Made by a program: the position numbers and the translations under genes. Shown here piece by piece: positions 52,749 through 60,382 of a stretch of 64,000 nt of DNA (positions are counted from its first letter, which is position 1; each line of letters begins with the position of its first letter). Below the pieces are notes generated by a model, which did not search any database, was not told the DNA's origin, and saw only the letters and a program-made list of their open reading frames with translations. Origin of the DNA: Rhizobium sp. CC-YZS058 (GTDB taxonomy: Bacteria; Pseudomonadota; Alphaproteobacteria; Rhizobiales; Rhizobiaceae); NCBI RefSeq assembly GCF_034720595.1, contig NZ_JAYESJ010000001.1, positions 832,001-896,000 of the forward strand, written 5' to 3'.

Positions 52749-53549
52749 TCACGTGCTGCGCTTTTCCTCCTTCAGGCTCTTCTTGAGCGCGTCCATGATG
52801 TTGATGACATTGCCGGAGGTCTTTGGACCGGATTTCGCCGCAGACTTGGCCTTCTTTGGCGCCGCGTCCTTCTCCCGGGTCTTCAGGAAGCTCTTGATCC
52901 GCTTCTGGACCGGGTCCTGTACCAGAGAGGCGCTCCAGCTCCCCTTGTCCTTGTCGAACAGCTTTTCAAGCGACGTGGCCTCGCGTTTGGCCTCCTTGCT
53001 CCCGGTCTCAAGCTGCGCGACGGGCTCGCGCATCTCTTCGCCATAATGCAGGGTCCAGAGGATCATGCCTTTGCCGCTCGGCGCCAGGAGGACCGCGCGT
53101 TCGCGGCGGTAGAGGACGAGGCGGGCGATGCCGACGACGCCTTCGCGCACCATTGCCTCGCGGATCACCGCGAAGGCTTCCGCCCCCACCTTGTCGCCGG
53201 GCGCGAGGAAATGCGGTTTGTCGTACCAGATCCAGTCGATCTCATCCGCTTTAACGAAGGTGTCGATGTCGATCGTCCGGGTGCTTTCGAGCCCCAGCGC
53301 CTCGATCTCGTCATCCTCGATCAGCACATAGTCGCCGTCTTCCTTCGGAAAGCCCTTGACCTGGTCCTTCTCGGCCACGCGCTTATGCGTCACGCTGTCG
53401 ATGTAGCGGCTCTCGACGCGATTGTTGGTGGTGCGGTTGAGGACGTGGAAGCGCACCTTGCCGCTTTCCGTCGTGGCTGGCGAAACGGTGACGGCGGCGG
53501 TCACGAGGGAAAGCCGGAGATAGCCTTTCCAGAAGGTGTTGCGGGCCAA
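52749..53549 (-). CDS. ku: second Ku protein
   Basis: 266 residues, a paralog of the Ku at 46998 with clearly different sequence: FWKGYLRLSLVTAAVTVSPA at the start, HVLNRTTNNRVESRYIDSV, VKGFPKEDGDYVLIEDDEI and a C-terminal Lys-rich tail ending in the helix NIMDALKKSLKEEKR. Rhizobia often carry several ku genes whose products may form different dimers. It has its own transcription unit, opposite in direction to ku-ligD and without an EcfG-type site that I could find, so it may be expressed under other conditions. Only the hydrolase and the regulator separate it from ligD. Confidence 0.92.
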   Translation of the reverse strand: MARNTFWKGYLRLSLVTAAVTVSPATTESGKVRFHVLNRTTNNRVESRYIDSVTHKRVAEKDQVKGFPKEDGDYVLIEDDEIEALGLESTRTIDIDTFVKADEIDWIWYDKPHFLAPGDKVGAEAFAVIREAMVREGVVGIARLVLYRRERAVLLAPSGKGMILWTLHYGEEMREPVAQLETGSKEAKREATSLEKLFDKDKGSWSASLVQDPVQKRIKSFLKTREKDAAPKKAKSAAKSGPKTSGNVINIMDALKKSLKEEKRST

Positions 53550-53632
53550 GGGCGACGCCTTTCGTGTCGGGACGGGTCTTCAGCCTTCAACACGCGGCGG
53601 GCCGAAAGGTTGCCCGCCGCCAGTCGTCCCGC

Positions 53633-54931
53633 TCAATCCGCGCGGCTGACGCGGATGACGCTCGAGCTGCCGGCACTCGGATTTTCGGTGACGGCATAAA
53701 TCGCCCCGTCCGGCCCCACCTTCACGTCGCGGATCCGCGCTTCAAGCGGCACGCGTTCTTCATGGCTGACCTTGTCGCCGTCCAGATGAACGATGACTAG
53801 ACCGGTGGAGACGAGGCCGCCGATGACGAAGCTGTTCTTCCATTCGGGGAATTCCTCGCCGTCGTAGAAGGCCATGCCGGACGGGCCGATCACCGGATCC
53901 CAGTAATAGACCGGCTGGGCCATCCCCTCCTTGGCCGTCAGGCCTTCTCCCACCGCGCCGCCGCTATATTCGACGCCATAGGTGATGACCGGCCAGCCAT
54001 GGTTGATGCCGGCTTCCGGCCGGTTCAACTCGTCGCCGCCCTTCGGCCCGTGCTCCACGGTCCACAGCCGCCCCTGTCCGTCAAGCGCGGCCGATTGCAG
54101 GTTGCGATGGCCATAGCTCCAGATTTCGGGCTGCGCGCCCTCGCGGGAGACGAAAGGATTGTCCGGCATGGCCTTGCCGTTGAGGTCGATGCGGAACACC
54201 TTGCCGAAGCCGCTGGCAAGATCCTGGGCGAAGACGCGGGTTTCGCGGTCCGAACGCTCGCCGACGGTGACGAACAGCGCGCCATCGGGCGCAAATGTCA
54301 GGCGCGAGCCATAATGCTTGGTGTTGTCGTAGGAGGGCATCTGGCGAAAGATGACGGCCATGTCCTCGAGCCTCGCCTTGCCATTCCCGTCCTCGACCAG
54401 GCGCGCTTTGGCGACAGAGGTGCCGTTGCCCTCCTCGCGCGGTTCGGAGAAGGAGAAGAGAATCGTCTTCGAGCTGGCGAAATCGGGTGCCAGCGCCACG
54501 TCCAGCAGTCCCGCCTGGCCGGAGGAGACGACCTCCGGCACGCCGTCCAGCGCCGCGCCGGCTTGCCCCTCCTTGGAGACGATGTGCATGGATCCTTTCT
54601 TCGCGGCGACCAGCATGCGGCCGTCGGGCAGGAACTCCATCGACCAGAGATGCGGCAGTCCCTCCGCCACCGTCTCCGTGGCGACCTTCGGCATCTCGGC
54701 CGGCTGCGGTGCGCGCGTCTGGTTTTCGAAGGCGGGCGTCTGGTCCGGCGCATTGGCGGCCTCGGTCTCGACCGGCTTTCCGGCTGCCTTGCTGTCGGCT
54801 CCGGTTGCCGGCGGCTGGCCTTCCACATGGTCGATCGGCGAGGTGTCGCCGGTCGATTGCGCAGCGGCGGGCAGGGCGAAGGCAAGGACCGAAAGCACGG
54901 TTCCGGCAAGCAGGCGAGGGGACGGGGTCAT
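53633..54931 (-). CDS. PQQ-dependent sugar dehydrogenase (YliI/Asd-like), periplasmic
   Basis: 432 residues: signal peptide (about 1-24, ending AAAQ), a Pro/Ala/Thr-rich linker (25-70), then the six-bladed propeller of the glucose/sorbosone dehydrogenase family, with LPHLWSMEFLPDGRMLVAAK at its start, FAPDGALFVTVGERSDRETR, WSYGHRNLQSAAL and WTVEHGPKGGDELN. E. coli YliI oxidises aldoses with PQQ, feeding electrons to the respiratory chain. The cofactor should be PQQ with Ca2+ (inferred). It stands alone, divergent from the glycosyltransferase. Confidence 0.9.
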   Translation of the reverse strand: MTPSPRLLAGTVLSVLAFALPAAAQSTGDTSPIDHVEGQPPATGADSKAAGKPVETEAANAPDQTPAFENQTRAPQPAEMPKVATETVAEGLPHLWSMEFLPDGRMLVAAKKGSMHIVSKEGQAGAALDGVPEVVSSGQAGLLDVALAPDFASSKTILFSFSEPREEGNGTSVAKARLVEDGNGKARLEDMAVIFRQMPSYDNTKHYGSRLTFAPDGALFVTVGERSDRETRVFAQDLASGFGKVFRIDLNGKAMPDNPFVSREGAQPEIWSYGHRNLQSAALDGQGRLWTVEHGPKGGDELNRPEAGINHGWPVITYGVEYSGGAVGEGLTAKEGMAQPVYYWDPVIGPSGMAFYDGEEFPEWKNSFVIGGLVSTGLVIVHLDGDKVSHEERVPLEARIRDVKVGPDGAIYAVTENPSAGSSSVIRVSRAD

Positions 54932-55147
54932 GGGCTGGCTCCTGATCGGGTCGAGGGCGGCGTCTTCGCCGCGATCGTTGATGACAGGGAGCTAGGGCGC
55001 AGCCGTGGCGGCGCCGCTCACAGGGCGTTCACCATTGCTTTATCCCGCCCGCACAAGGCCGGCCTTGTCGCCTGCACGGGGCGGGCTGACATTTTGACCG
55101 CCGCCTCTCGCCGCAAGCCGATTTCGCTGCACGGGGAAATGCCCTAC

Positions 55148-56260
55148 ATGCGTGCCATGCACATGGCCGTCTATTGTCCGCTCAAATCTCCGAACCATCC
55201 GGTCCCTTCGGGCGACAGGCTGATGGCCCGCCAGTTGATGCGGGCGCTGGAGCTCGCAGGCCACCGCGTCACGCTCGCCTCCGAAATGCGCGGCTTCATC
55301 AAGACGCCGGAGGCCCGCGCCGCGCTCGAAGCGCCGGCTTTGGCCGAACGGCAGCGGATTGCGCGCGTCTGGCAGGCGGAAGGGGTGCCGGATGCCTGGT
55401 TCTGCTACCATCCCTATTACAAGGCACCCGACCTTCTCGGCCCCGCGCTCTGCCGCAGCTTCTCTCTTCCTTATATTACCGTGGAAGCCTCCTATTCGCC
55501 GCGGCGCGACGCGGATGGCTGGCGCGCGGCGCAGGCTGCCCTGGTCGAAACGCTCAGCGACGCGGCGGTCAATATCGCCATGACGGAGCGCGACCGGGTG
55601 GGGCTGATGGGCGGAGCGCCCCTGGCGCGCGTGGCGCGGCTGCTGCCCTTCATCGAGGCCGAACCCTTTCTCAGCCGTCCATCGCAGCCCCGTCCCGGCC
55701 GGCTCGTTACCGTTGCCATGATGCGGCCGGGCGACAAGATGGACAGCTACCGACTGCTGGCGGAAGCCCTGCACCTGCTCCTCCACAGACCCTGGACCCT
55801 CTCGGTGGTCGGCGACGGTGCCTTGCGGGGCGAGGTCGAGGCGCTGTTCGCGCCGCTCGGCCCCGGCCGCGTCGTCTGGCATGGCGCGCTCGACCAGGCC
55901 GGCGTGGCGGAGCTTCTGTCCACCGCTGCCCTCTATGTCTGGCCCGGCTGCGGCGAGGCCTATGGGCTTGCCTATCTGGAAGCGCAGGCGGCGGGCGTGC
56001 CGGTCGTGGCGCAGGCGATCGCCGGCGTGCCGGAGGTGGTGGTCGATCAGCGGACCGGGCTTCTGACACCACCCGGCGACGTTCCGCGCTTTGCCGCCGC
56101 CATCGGCGCGCTCCTGGGCGACGAGGACCAGCGTCAGGCCTTCGCCGTCGAGGCGCGCCGCTTCGTGGCCGAGGAGCGCGACATCGCGGCCGCCTCTGCC
56201 AGCCTGTCCGAGATCCTGACCCGTTTCGTCAGTCCAAGGCAGAGGGGGACCGACGCATGA
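55148..56260 (+). CDS. glycosyltransferase family 4
   Basis: 370 residues, a GT-B fold enzyme. The C-terminal half has the GT4 donor site with EX7E (GCGEAYGLAYLEAQAAGVPV) and VVGDGALRGEVEAL. The N-terminus has the acceptor-domain pattern HPVPSGDRLMARQLMRALEL. It transfers a sugar in making a polysaccharide or glycoconjugate, in the cytosol or at the membrane. Several start codons exist (55139, 55148, 55157, 55163); ATG 55148 has GGGGA about ten bases upstream. It overlaps the next gene by ATGA (56257-56260). Confidence 0.87.
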   Translation: MRAMHMAVYCPLKSPNHPVPSGDRLMARQLMRALELAGHRVTLASEMRGFIKTPEARAALEAPALAERQRIARVWQAEGVPDAWFCYHPYYKAPDLLGPALCRSFSLPYITVEASYSPRRDADGWRAAQAALVETLSDAAVNIAMTERDRVGLMGGAPLARVARLLPFIEAEPFLSRPSQPRPGRLVTVAMMRPGDKMDSYRLLAEALHLLLHRPWTLSVVGDGALRGEVEALFAPLGPGRVVWHGALDQAGVAELLSTAALYVWPGCGEAYGLAYLEAQAAGVPVVAQAIAGVPEVVVDQRTGLLTPPGDVPRFAAAIGALLGDEDQRQAFAVEARRFVAEERDIAAASASLSEILTRFVSPRQRGTDA

Positions 56261-57000
56261 GGGACGAATTCGAAGCGCCGATCCTCACCGCGCTCGACAG
56301 GCTCCAAGCGCAAGGCAAAATTGCGCACTTCTGGCTGCGGGACGACGATGCCGTGGAGCCCACTTCCGCTCTCGACAGGGTGCTGAGCCTGACAGGTGCC
56401 TCGGCCGTCCCCCTGACACTGGCCGTCATTCCGCAACCCGCCGGCCCCGCCTTGAAGGCGCGGCTGGCGCAAGAGGCGCATGTCACCGTTGCGGTTCATG
56501 GCTGGACGCATGCAAACCATGCTCCGCCGACGAGGAAGAGGGCCGAACTCGGCGCCGATCGGCCGGCCGACGTCGTCAAGGCGGAGCTTGCGCTGGCGCG
56601 GGAGACGCTTGCGGCGCTGTTCGGCGACAGGCTGGTGCCTGTGCTCGTGCCCCCTTGGAACCGCATCGATGCCGCGCTGATCCCAGCCTTGCCGCATCTC
56701 GGATTTTCCGCACTCTCCACCTTCGGGCCGGAGAAACCGGCGCCGCTGCCGGTCGTCAACAGCCATGTCGATCTGATGGACTGGCACGGCACGCGCGGCT
56801 GTCGGCCATTCAGCGTCCTGGCGGAGGAGATCGTTGCGCGTCTAGACGTCGCGGCGCAGACCGGCGGCAGCGTCGGCCTTCTGACCCACCATCTGGTGCA
56901 TGACGCGGCGGTCTGGCACTTTCTCGAGCGGTTGTTTGCTGCGACCTGCGCACACGAAGCCTGCCGCTGGGTCAGGCTCGAGAGCTTGCTGAAGACCTGA
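56257..57000 (+). CDS. polysaccharide deacetylase-like protein
   Basis: 247 residues. The carbohydrate-esterase-4 signature pieces are there: an Asp cluster Asp29-Asp31 (WLRDDDA) and the metal His pair His81 and His85 (VHGWTHANH), then VLVPPWNRID and HLVHD further on. The fold is probably a NodB-like barrel that removes acetyl groups from a glycan. There is no signal peptide, so it would act inside the cell on a precursor. Translation is coupled to the glycosyltransferase, suggesting the same glycan. Confidence 0.78.
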   Translation: MRDEFEAPILTALDRLQAQGKIAHFWLRDDDAVEPTSALDRVLSLTGASAVPLTLAVIPQPAGPALKARLAQEAHVTVAVHGWTHANHAPPTRKRAELGADRPADVVKAELALARETLAALFGDRLVPVLVPPWNRIDAALIPALPHLGFSALSTFGPEKPAPLPVVNSHVDLMDWHGTRGCRPFSVLAEEIVARLDVAAQTGGSVGLLTHHLVHDAAVWHFLERLFAATCAHEACRWVRLESLLKT

Positions 57001-57858
57001 TCAGAGCGTGACGAGCTGTCCGTCGCGGGCGGGGAAGGCGCCGGCATGGATTTCGACCGCCGCCGCGGCAATCGCGTCCAGCTCCTCGTCCGTGCGCAAG
57101 GGCGAATGGTGGATGAAGGCCACCTGCTTGACGCCCGCCGTGCGGGCCAGCCGGATCGCCTGCTGCCAGGACGAATGACCGTAGCCCAGATGCCGGGCCA
57201 TCTCGTCATCCGTATAGGTGCAGTCGTAGATCATCAGATCCGCACCCTTGATCAGCGAGAGAACGGTCGTGTCCAGCGTGCCCGGCGTATGTTCCGTATC
57301 GGTGATCAGCGCACAGACGCGGCCGCCATATTCCACGCGATAGCCGATCGCATCGCCGGGATGGTTCAGCTTGCCGGTGCGTATCACGATTCCAGTTTCC
57401 GGGCGCAGCACGTCTCCGGCCTTGAAGTCCTTCGCATTGAGCGATGCGCGGCAGATGTCGGGCTCGATCGGGAACCAGGGGGGCCGCATGAACTCGCCGA
57501 TCATTTGCCGGGTCGTCATCCGGCCGGCCATGTGTCCGGACCAGAGCGCCACCTTGCAGCGCGGATCATAGAGCGGCGGAAAGAAGGGCAGGCCGACGAT
57601 GTGGTCGTAATGGCAGTGGGTGAAGAGGATGTGGAAGGCAGAAATGCCATCCTCCTTCATGGCGATGCCGGCCGGCATGATACCCGAGCCGGCGTCGAAG
57701 ATCAGCCGGTTCGGCCCGCATTCCATGCCGATGCAGATCGTGTTGCCGCCATAGCGCTGAAAGTCCGGCCCCGAAACAGGCAGACTTCCCCGAACTCCCC
57801 AAAAGCGCACACGAAACCTGTTGTCGTCCACTCTTTGCCCAGCTCCGACGGACCGCAT
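57001..57858 (-). CDS. MBL-fold metallo-hydrolase
   Basis: 285 residues of the metallo-beta-lactamase fold. Zinc motif His81, His83, Asp85, His86 (THCHYDH); later ligands lie in LNHPGDA, DTEHTPGT and HHSPL. The start RVRFWGVRGSLPVSG resembles the GVRGS-type phosphodiesterase/RNase Z-like subgroup that includes cyclic nucleotide phosphodiesterases. It converges on the deacetylase with adjacent stops and is divergent from the metallophosphoesterase. A cyclic-nucleotide-binding protein 2 kb away makes a cyclic phosphodiester substrate possible, but that is speculation. Confidence 0.84.
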   Translation of the reverse strand: MRSVGAGQRVDDNRFRVRFWGVRGSLPVSGPDFQRYGGNTICIGMECGPNRLIFDAGSGIMPAGIAMKEDGISAFHILFTHCHYDHIVGLPFFPPLYDPRCKVALWSGHMAGRMTTRQMIGEFMRPPWFPIEPDICRASLNAKDFKAGDVLRPETGIVIRTGKLNHPGDAIGYRVEYGGRVCALITDTEHTPGTLDTTVLSLIKGADLMIYDCTYTDDEMARHLGYGHSSWQQAIRLARTAGVKQVAFIHHSPLRTDEELDAIAAAAVEIHAGAFPARDGQLVTL

Positions 57859-58060
57859 CGGCGGGCCTGCGACAACTGTCCCTTCATTATCCGCACCCGC
57901 GAAACGCAGGGCCAGCTTCGTCTGTCCGGCCTTATTTCCGCCACTTTAGACAATGTGCAACGCCGAAGCGAGACAGGTCGTCGCTTTTTGTCTCGCGGCA
58001 TGGCACAGAGCCTGACGCCACCGTCGCAAAAGAACCTTTCAAAGCCGTTTCCGCTGATCC

Positions 58061-59785
58061 ATGTCTTGCCCCAAACTTCCTGAGATCGCCGTCATTTCCG
58101 ACGCGCATGTCCATGATCCGCTTGCCGATTTCGGATGGCCGGGCGCTCTGGCGACCGGGGGGCTCAGCGTTCGGCCGCTTTCGGAGGCCGCCCGCTCCAC
58201 GCGCGTCTTCAACGAAACAAAGGGCGCATTCCTCGCCGCGCTTGACGAGGTCGTCAGCCGCGGCATCCGCCATGTGGTGCTGCTTGGCGATTATACCGAT
58301 GACGGGCAGGTTGCCACCACCGGGTGCGTCGCCGCGCTTCTGGACCGCTATCGGCAGGCGCATGGGCTTCATTTCTATGCTTTGCCCGGCAATCACGATG
58401 TTTTCGCCGATCACGGGCGTCATCGCACCAAGCGATTCCTGCGCGCCGATGGCGCATCCGAGGTTGTCACAAGCGACCCGCAGCGCGACGGGGCGGGTCT
58501 GCCGCTGACGGTGTCGCCTGCCATGTTCTGCCCCGGCCAGCCCGACGGGCTGCGCGCCATGGCCGAGCATGGTTACTTCGGCGCGCCGGGCGCCGTGTAT
58601 TGGGAAACGCCGTTCGGCACCGATGCGGACCCAGAAGCCCGCAGCTACGAGGTTCGCTCCCGCTCGGGCGCAACCCTGCGGCGGCTGATGGACGCCTCCT
58701 ATCTGGTGGAGCCGGAGGAGGGACTGTGGCTGGTCATGATCGACGCCAATGTCTTCGTGCCCATCGACGGGAGCGAGGCCTTCGAAGACAGCACCTCCGC
58801 CGGCTGGAATGCTCTCCTGAAGCACAAGGCCTTTCTCCTGTCCTGGATTGCCGATCTCACCGCCAGGGCGAACGCCTCCGGCAAGCGGCTGGTCGTCTTC
58901 TCGCATTATCCGGTGCTCGATCCGCTCGACGGCACGCGGGAGGAGGAAATGGCGTTGATCGGCCCCACCGAAACGACCGGCCGAATTCCGCAGGCCGAGG
59001 TCGGTGCGGCGCTGATGGCGGCCGGGGTGCAGCTGCATCTCAGCGGTCATCTCCATGTCAACGATACGGCTTGCCTGCACGCGTACGGTCGCAGTCTCGT
59101 CAATGTCGCCGTTCCTTCGCTCGGCGGCTTTCCCGCTGCGATCAAGATCCTGTCCTTCGAGGACAGCACGATCGCGGTCGAGACTGTGGGGTTCGACGAT
59201 CTTCCGCTCGATCCGGCCATCATGGCGCTCTACGAAGCCGAGCGGCGGCGCTCCGGCTTCGAGGCTGCTGCGCTGACCTCGGCCAAGACCCATGGTGCCT
59301 TTCTCTCCGCCCATCTCGGCCATATCGCCTGGCGCCGACATTTGAAGCGCGAATGGCCGGCGGCGCTCGCGGCGCTTCTGCGCGCCGCCTCCCTCGGCGA
59401 TCTGTTCCGGCTGGCCTGCAGTCCGGCGGATATCCCGCTGGACAGCGCGGTGGCGGCGTTGCCGGGCCTCCGTCTCGAACGAGGCCTCACCGTCACGCTC
59501 ACACGGGAGGAAGAGCACCTGCTGGCGGAGATCGACGGGATTGTTCTGCTTGGGGACTGGTACCGGCTTCGCATGGGCAGCGGGCTCGGTGTCCGCCATG
59601 TTGGGCCGGCGCGCATGGCGCTGTACCGGCGGCTTGCGCAAGCCCTTCGAGACGCCAATCGCCAGCCGGGGTCTGCCCAGGCGGCGCTCCGCCAGATGTT
59701 CGACCTGCTGGAACGCTTCGCCGACGGCCTGCCGTCGGAAAACTTCGTGCTCGATCTCGAAACCGGCGAAATCAGCGCGCGCTAG
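58061..59785 (+). CDS. calcineurin-like metallophosphoesterase
   Basis: 574 residues, with the metallophosphoesterase motifs in order: Asp14-x-His16 (VISDAHVHD), Asp77 (LLGDYTDDG), Asn111-His112 (PGNHD), FSHYPVLD and SGHLHVND. The catalytic domain is about 5-390; the C-terminal 180 residues are a helical region that I do not recognise. No signal peptide, so cytosolic. Members hydrolyse nucleotide, cyclic nucleotide or phospholipid phosphoesters. It converges on the cyclic-nucleotide-binding gene with 13 bp between stops. Confidence 0.85.
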   Translation: MSCPKLPEIAVISDAHVHDPLADFGWPGALATGGLSVRPLSEAARSTRVFNETKGAFLAALDEVVSRGIRHVVLLGDYTDDGQVATTGCVAALLDRYRQAHGLHFYALPGNHDVFADHGRHRTKRFLRADGASEVVTSDPQRDGAGLPLTVSPAMFCPGQPDGLRAMAEHGYFGAPGAVYWETPFGTDADPEARSYEVRSRSGATLRRLMDASYLVEPEEGLWLVMIDANVFVPIDGSEAFEDSTSAGWNALLKHKAFLLSWIADLTARANASGKRLVVFSHYPVLDPLDGTREEEMALIGPTETTGRIPQAEVGAALMAAGVQLHLSGHLHVNDTACLHAYGRSLVNVAVPSLGGFPAAIKILSFEDSTIAVETVGFDDLPLDPAIMALYEAERRRSGFEAAALTSAKTHGAFLSAHLGHIAWRRHLKREWPAALAALLRAASLGDLFRLACSPADIPLDSAVAALPGLRLERGLTVTLTREEEHLLAEIDGIVLLGDWYRLRMGSGLGVRHVGPARMALYRRLAQALRDANRQPGSAQAALRQMFDLLERFADGLPSENFVLDLETGEISAR

Positions 59786-59798
59786 GCGGGCAGAGGTC

Positions 59799-60275
59799 TC
59801 AGCCCTGCGGCGCATTCTCCAGTTCGCGCACGCGGCTGCGGGCGTCCGTCAGTTCGCTCGTCGTGTGGCTCAACCGTTCGGCCAGCACCCGCATGACCTG
59901 GATGGTGATTTCCGGGAAGTCGGTCATCAGCTTGAGAAAATGGTCCTTGCGGATGCGCAGCGCTTCGAGCGGTGTCGTGCTGGTGATCGTCGCAGTCCGC
60001 GACACGTCGCAGAGAATGGCGATTTCCCCGACGATCGAATTCTGCTCGACCTCGGCCACCTTGATCGGCCCCGTGGCGGATTCCACGAGAATATCGGCCT
60101 TGCCGGTCAGCACGACATAGGCGGCATCGCCGGCATCGCCCTGGTGAAACAAGGTCTCGCCCGGCGAATAGCTCACCCGGTCGGAAGTGAAGGCCAGCAG
60201 TTTCAGCTTGCCCGGCTCGACGCCCGCAAACAGCGGCACGCGCCGCAGCATCTGCACTTCATCCTTGAGAAGCAT
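59799..60275 (-). CDS. stand-alone cyclic-nucleotide-binding domain protein
   Basis: 158 residues. Residues 10-125 form one cyclic nucleotide-binding domain with a complete phosphate-binding cassette (VGEIAILCDVSRTATI; Glu84 and Arg93 match the ligand contacts of CRP). There is no DNA-binding domain: after residue 125 only a helical, coiled-coil-like tail (SELTDARSRVRELEN) follows. It probably acts through a protein partner. It starts 107 bp after the degenerate ABC gene on the same strand, so the two are likely co-transcribed. GTG 60284 is an alternative start. Confidence 0.87.
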   Translation of the reverse strand: MLLKDEVQMLRRVPLFAGVEPGKLKLLAFTSDRVSYSPGETLFHQGDAGDAAYVVLTGKADILVESATGPIKVAEVEQNSIVGEIAILCDVSRTATITSTTPLEALRIRKDHFLKLMTDFPEITIQVMRVLAERLSHTTSELTDARSRVRELENAPQG

Positions 60276-60382
60276 CGTCGTCACTTACTCCTTTCCTCCT
60301 CGTCACCGCGCCCTTCTCCCGATGGGGCGCCAGTCGCGATGTTGAACAGGTTCGCTGCCGAAAACCCGTCCAAGCCGCAATA

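Noticed and set aside
46998..53549. Ku/LigD cluster considered as a phage-defence island.
   Set aside because: All parts are standard end-joining proteins, and no nuclease, toxin or mobile-element gene accompanies them.
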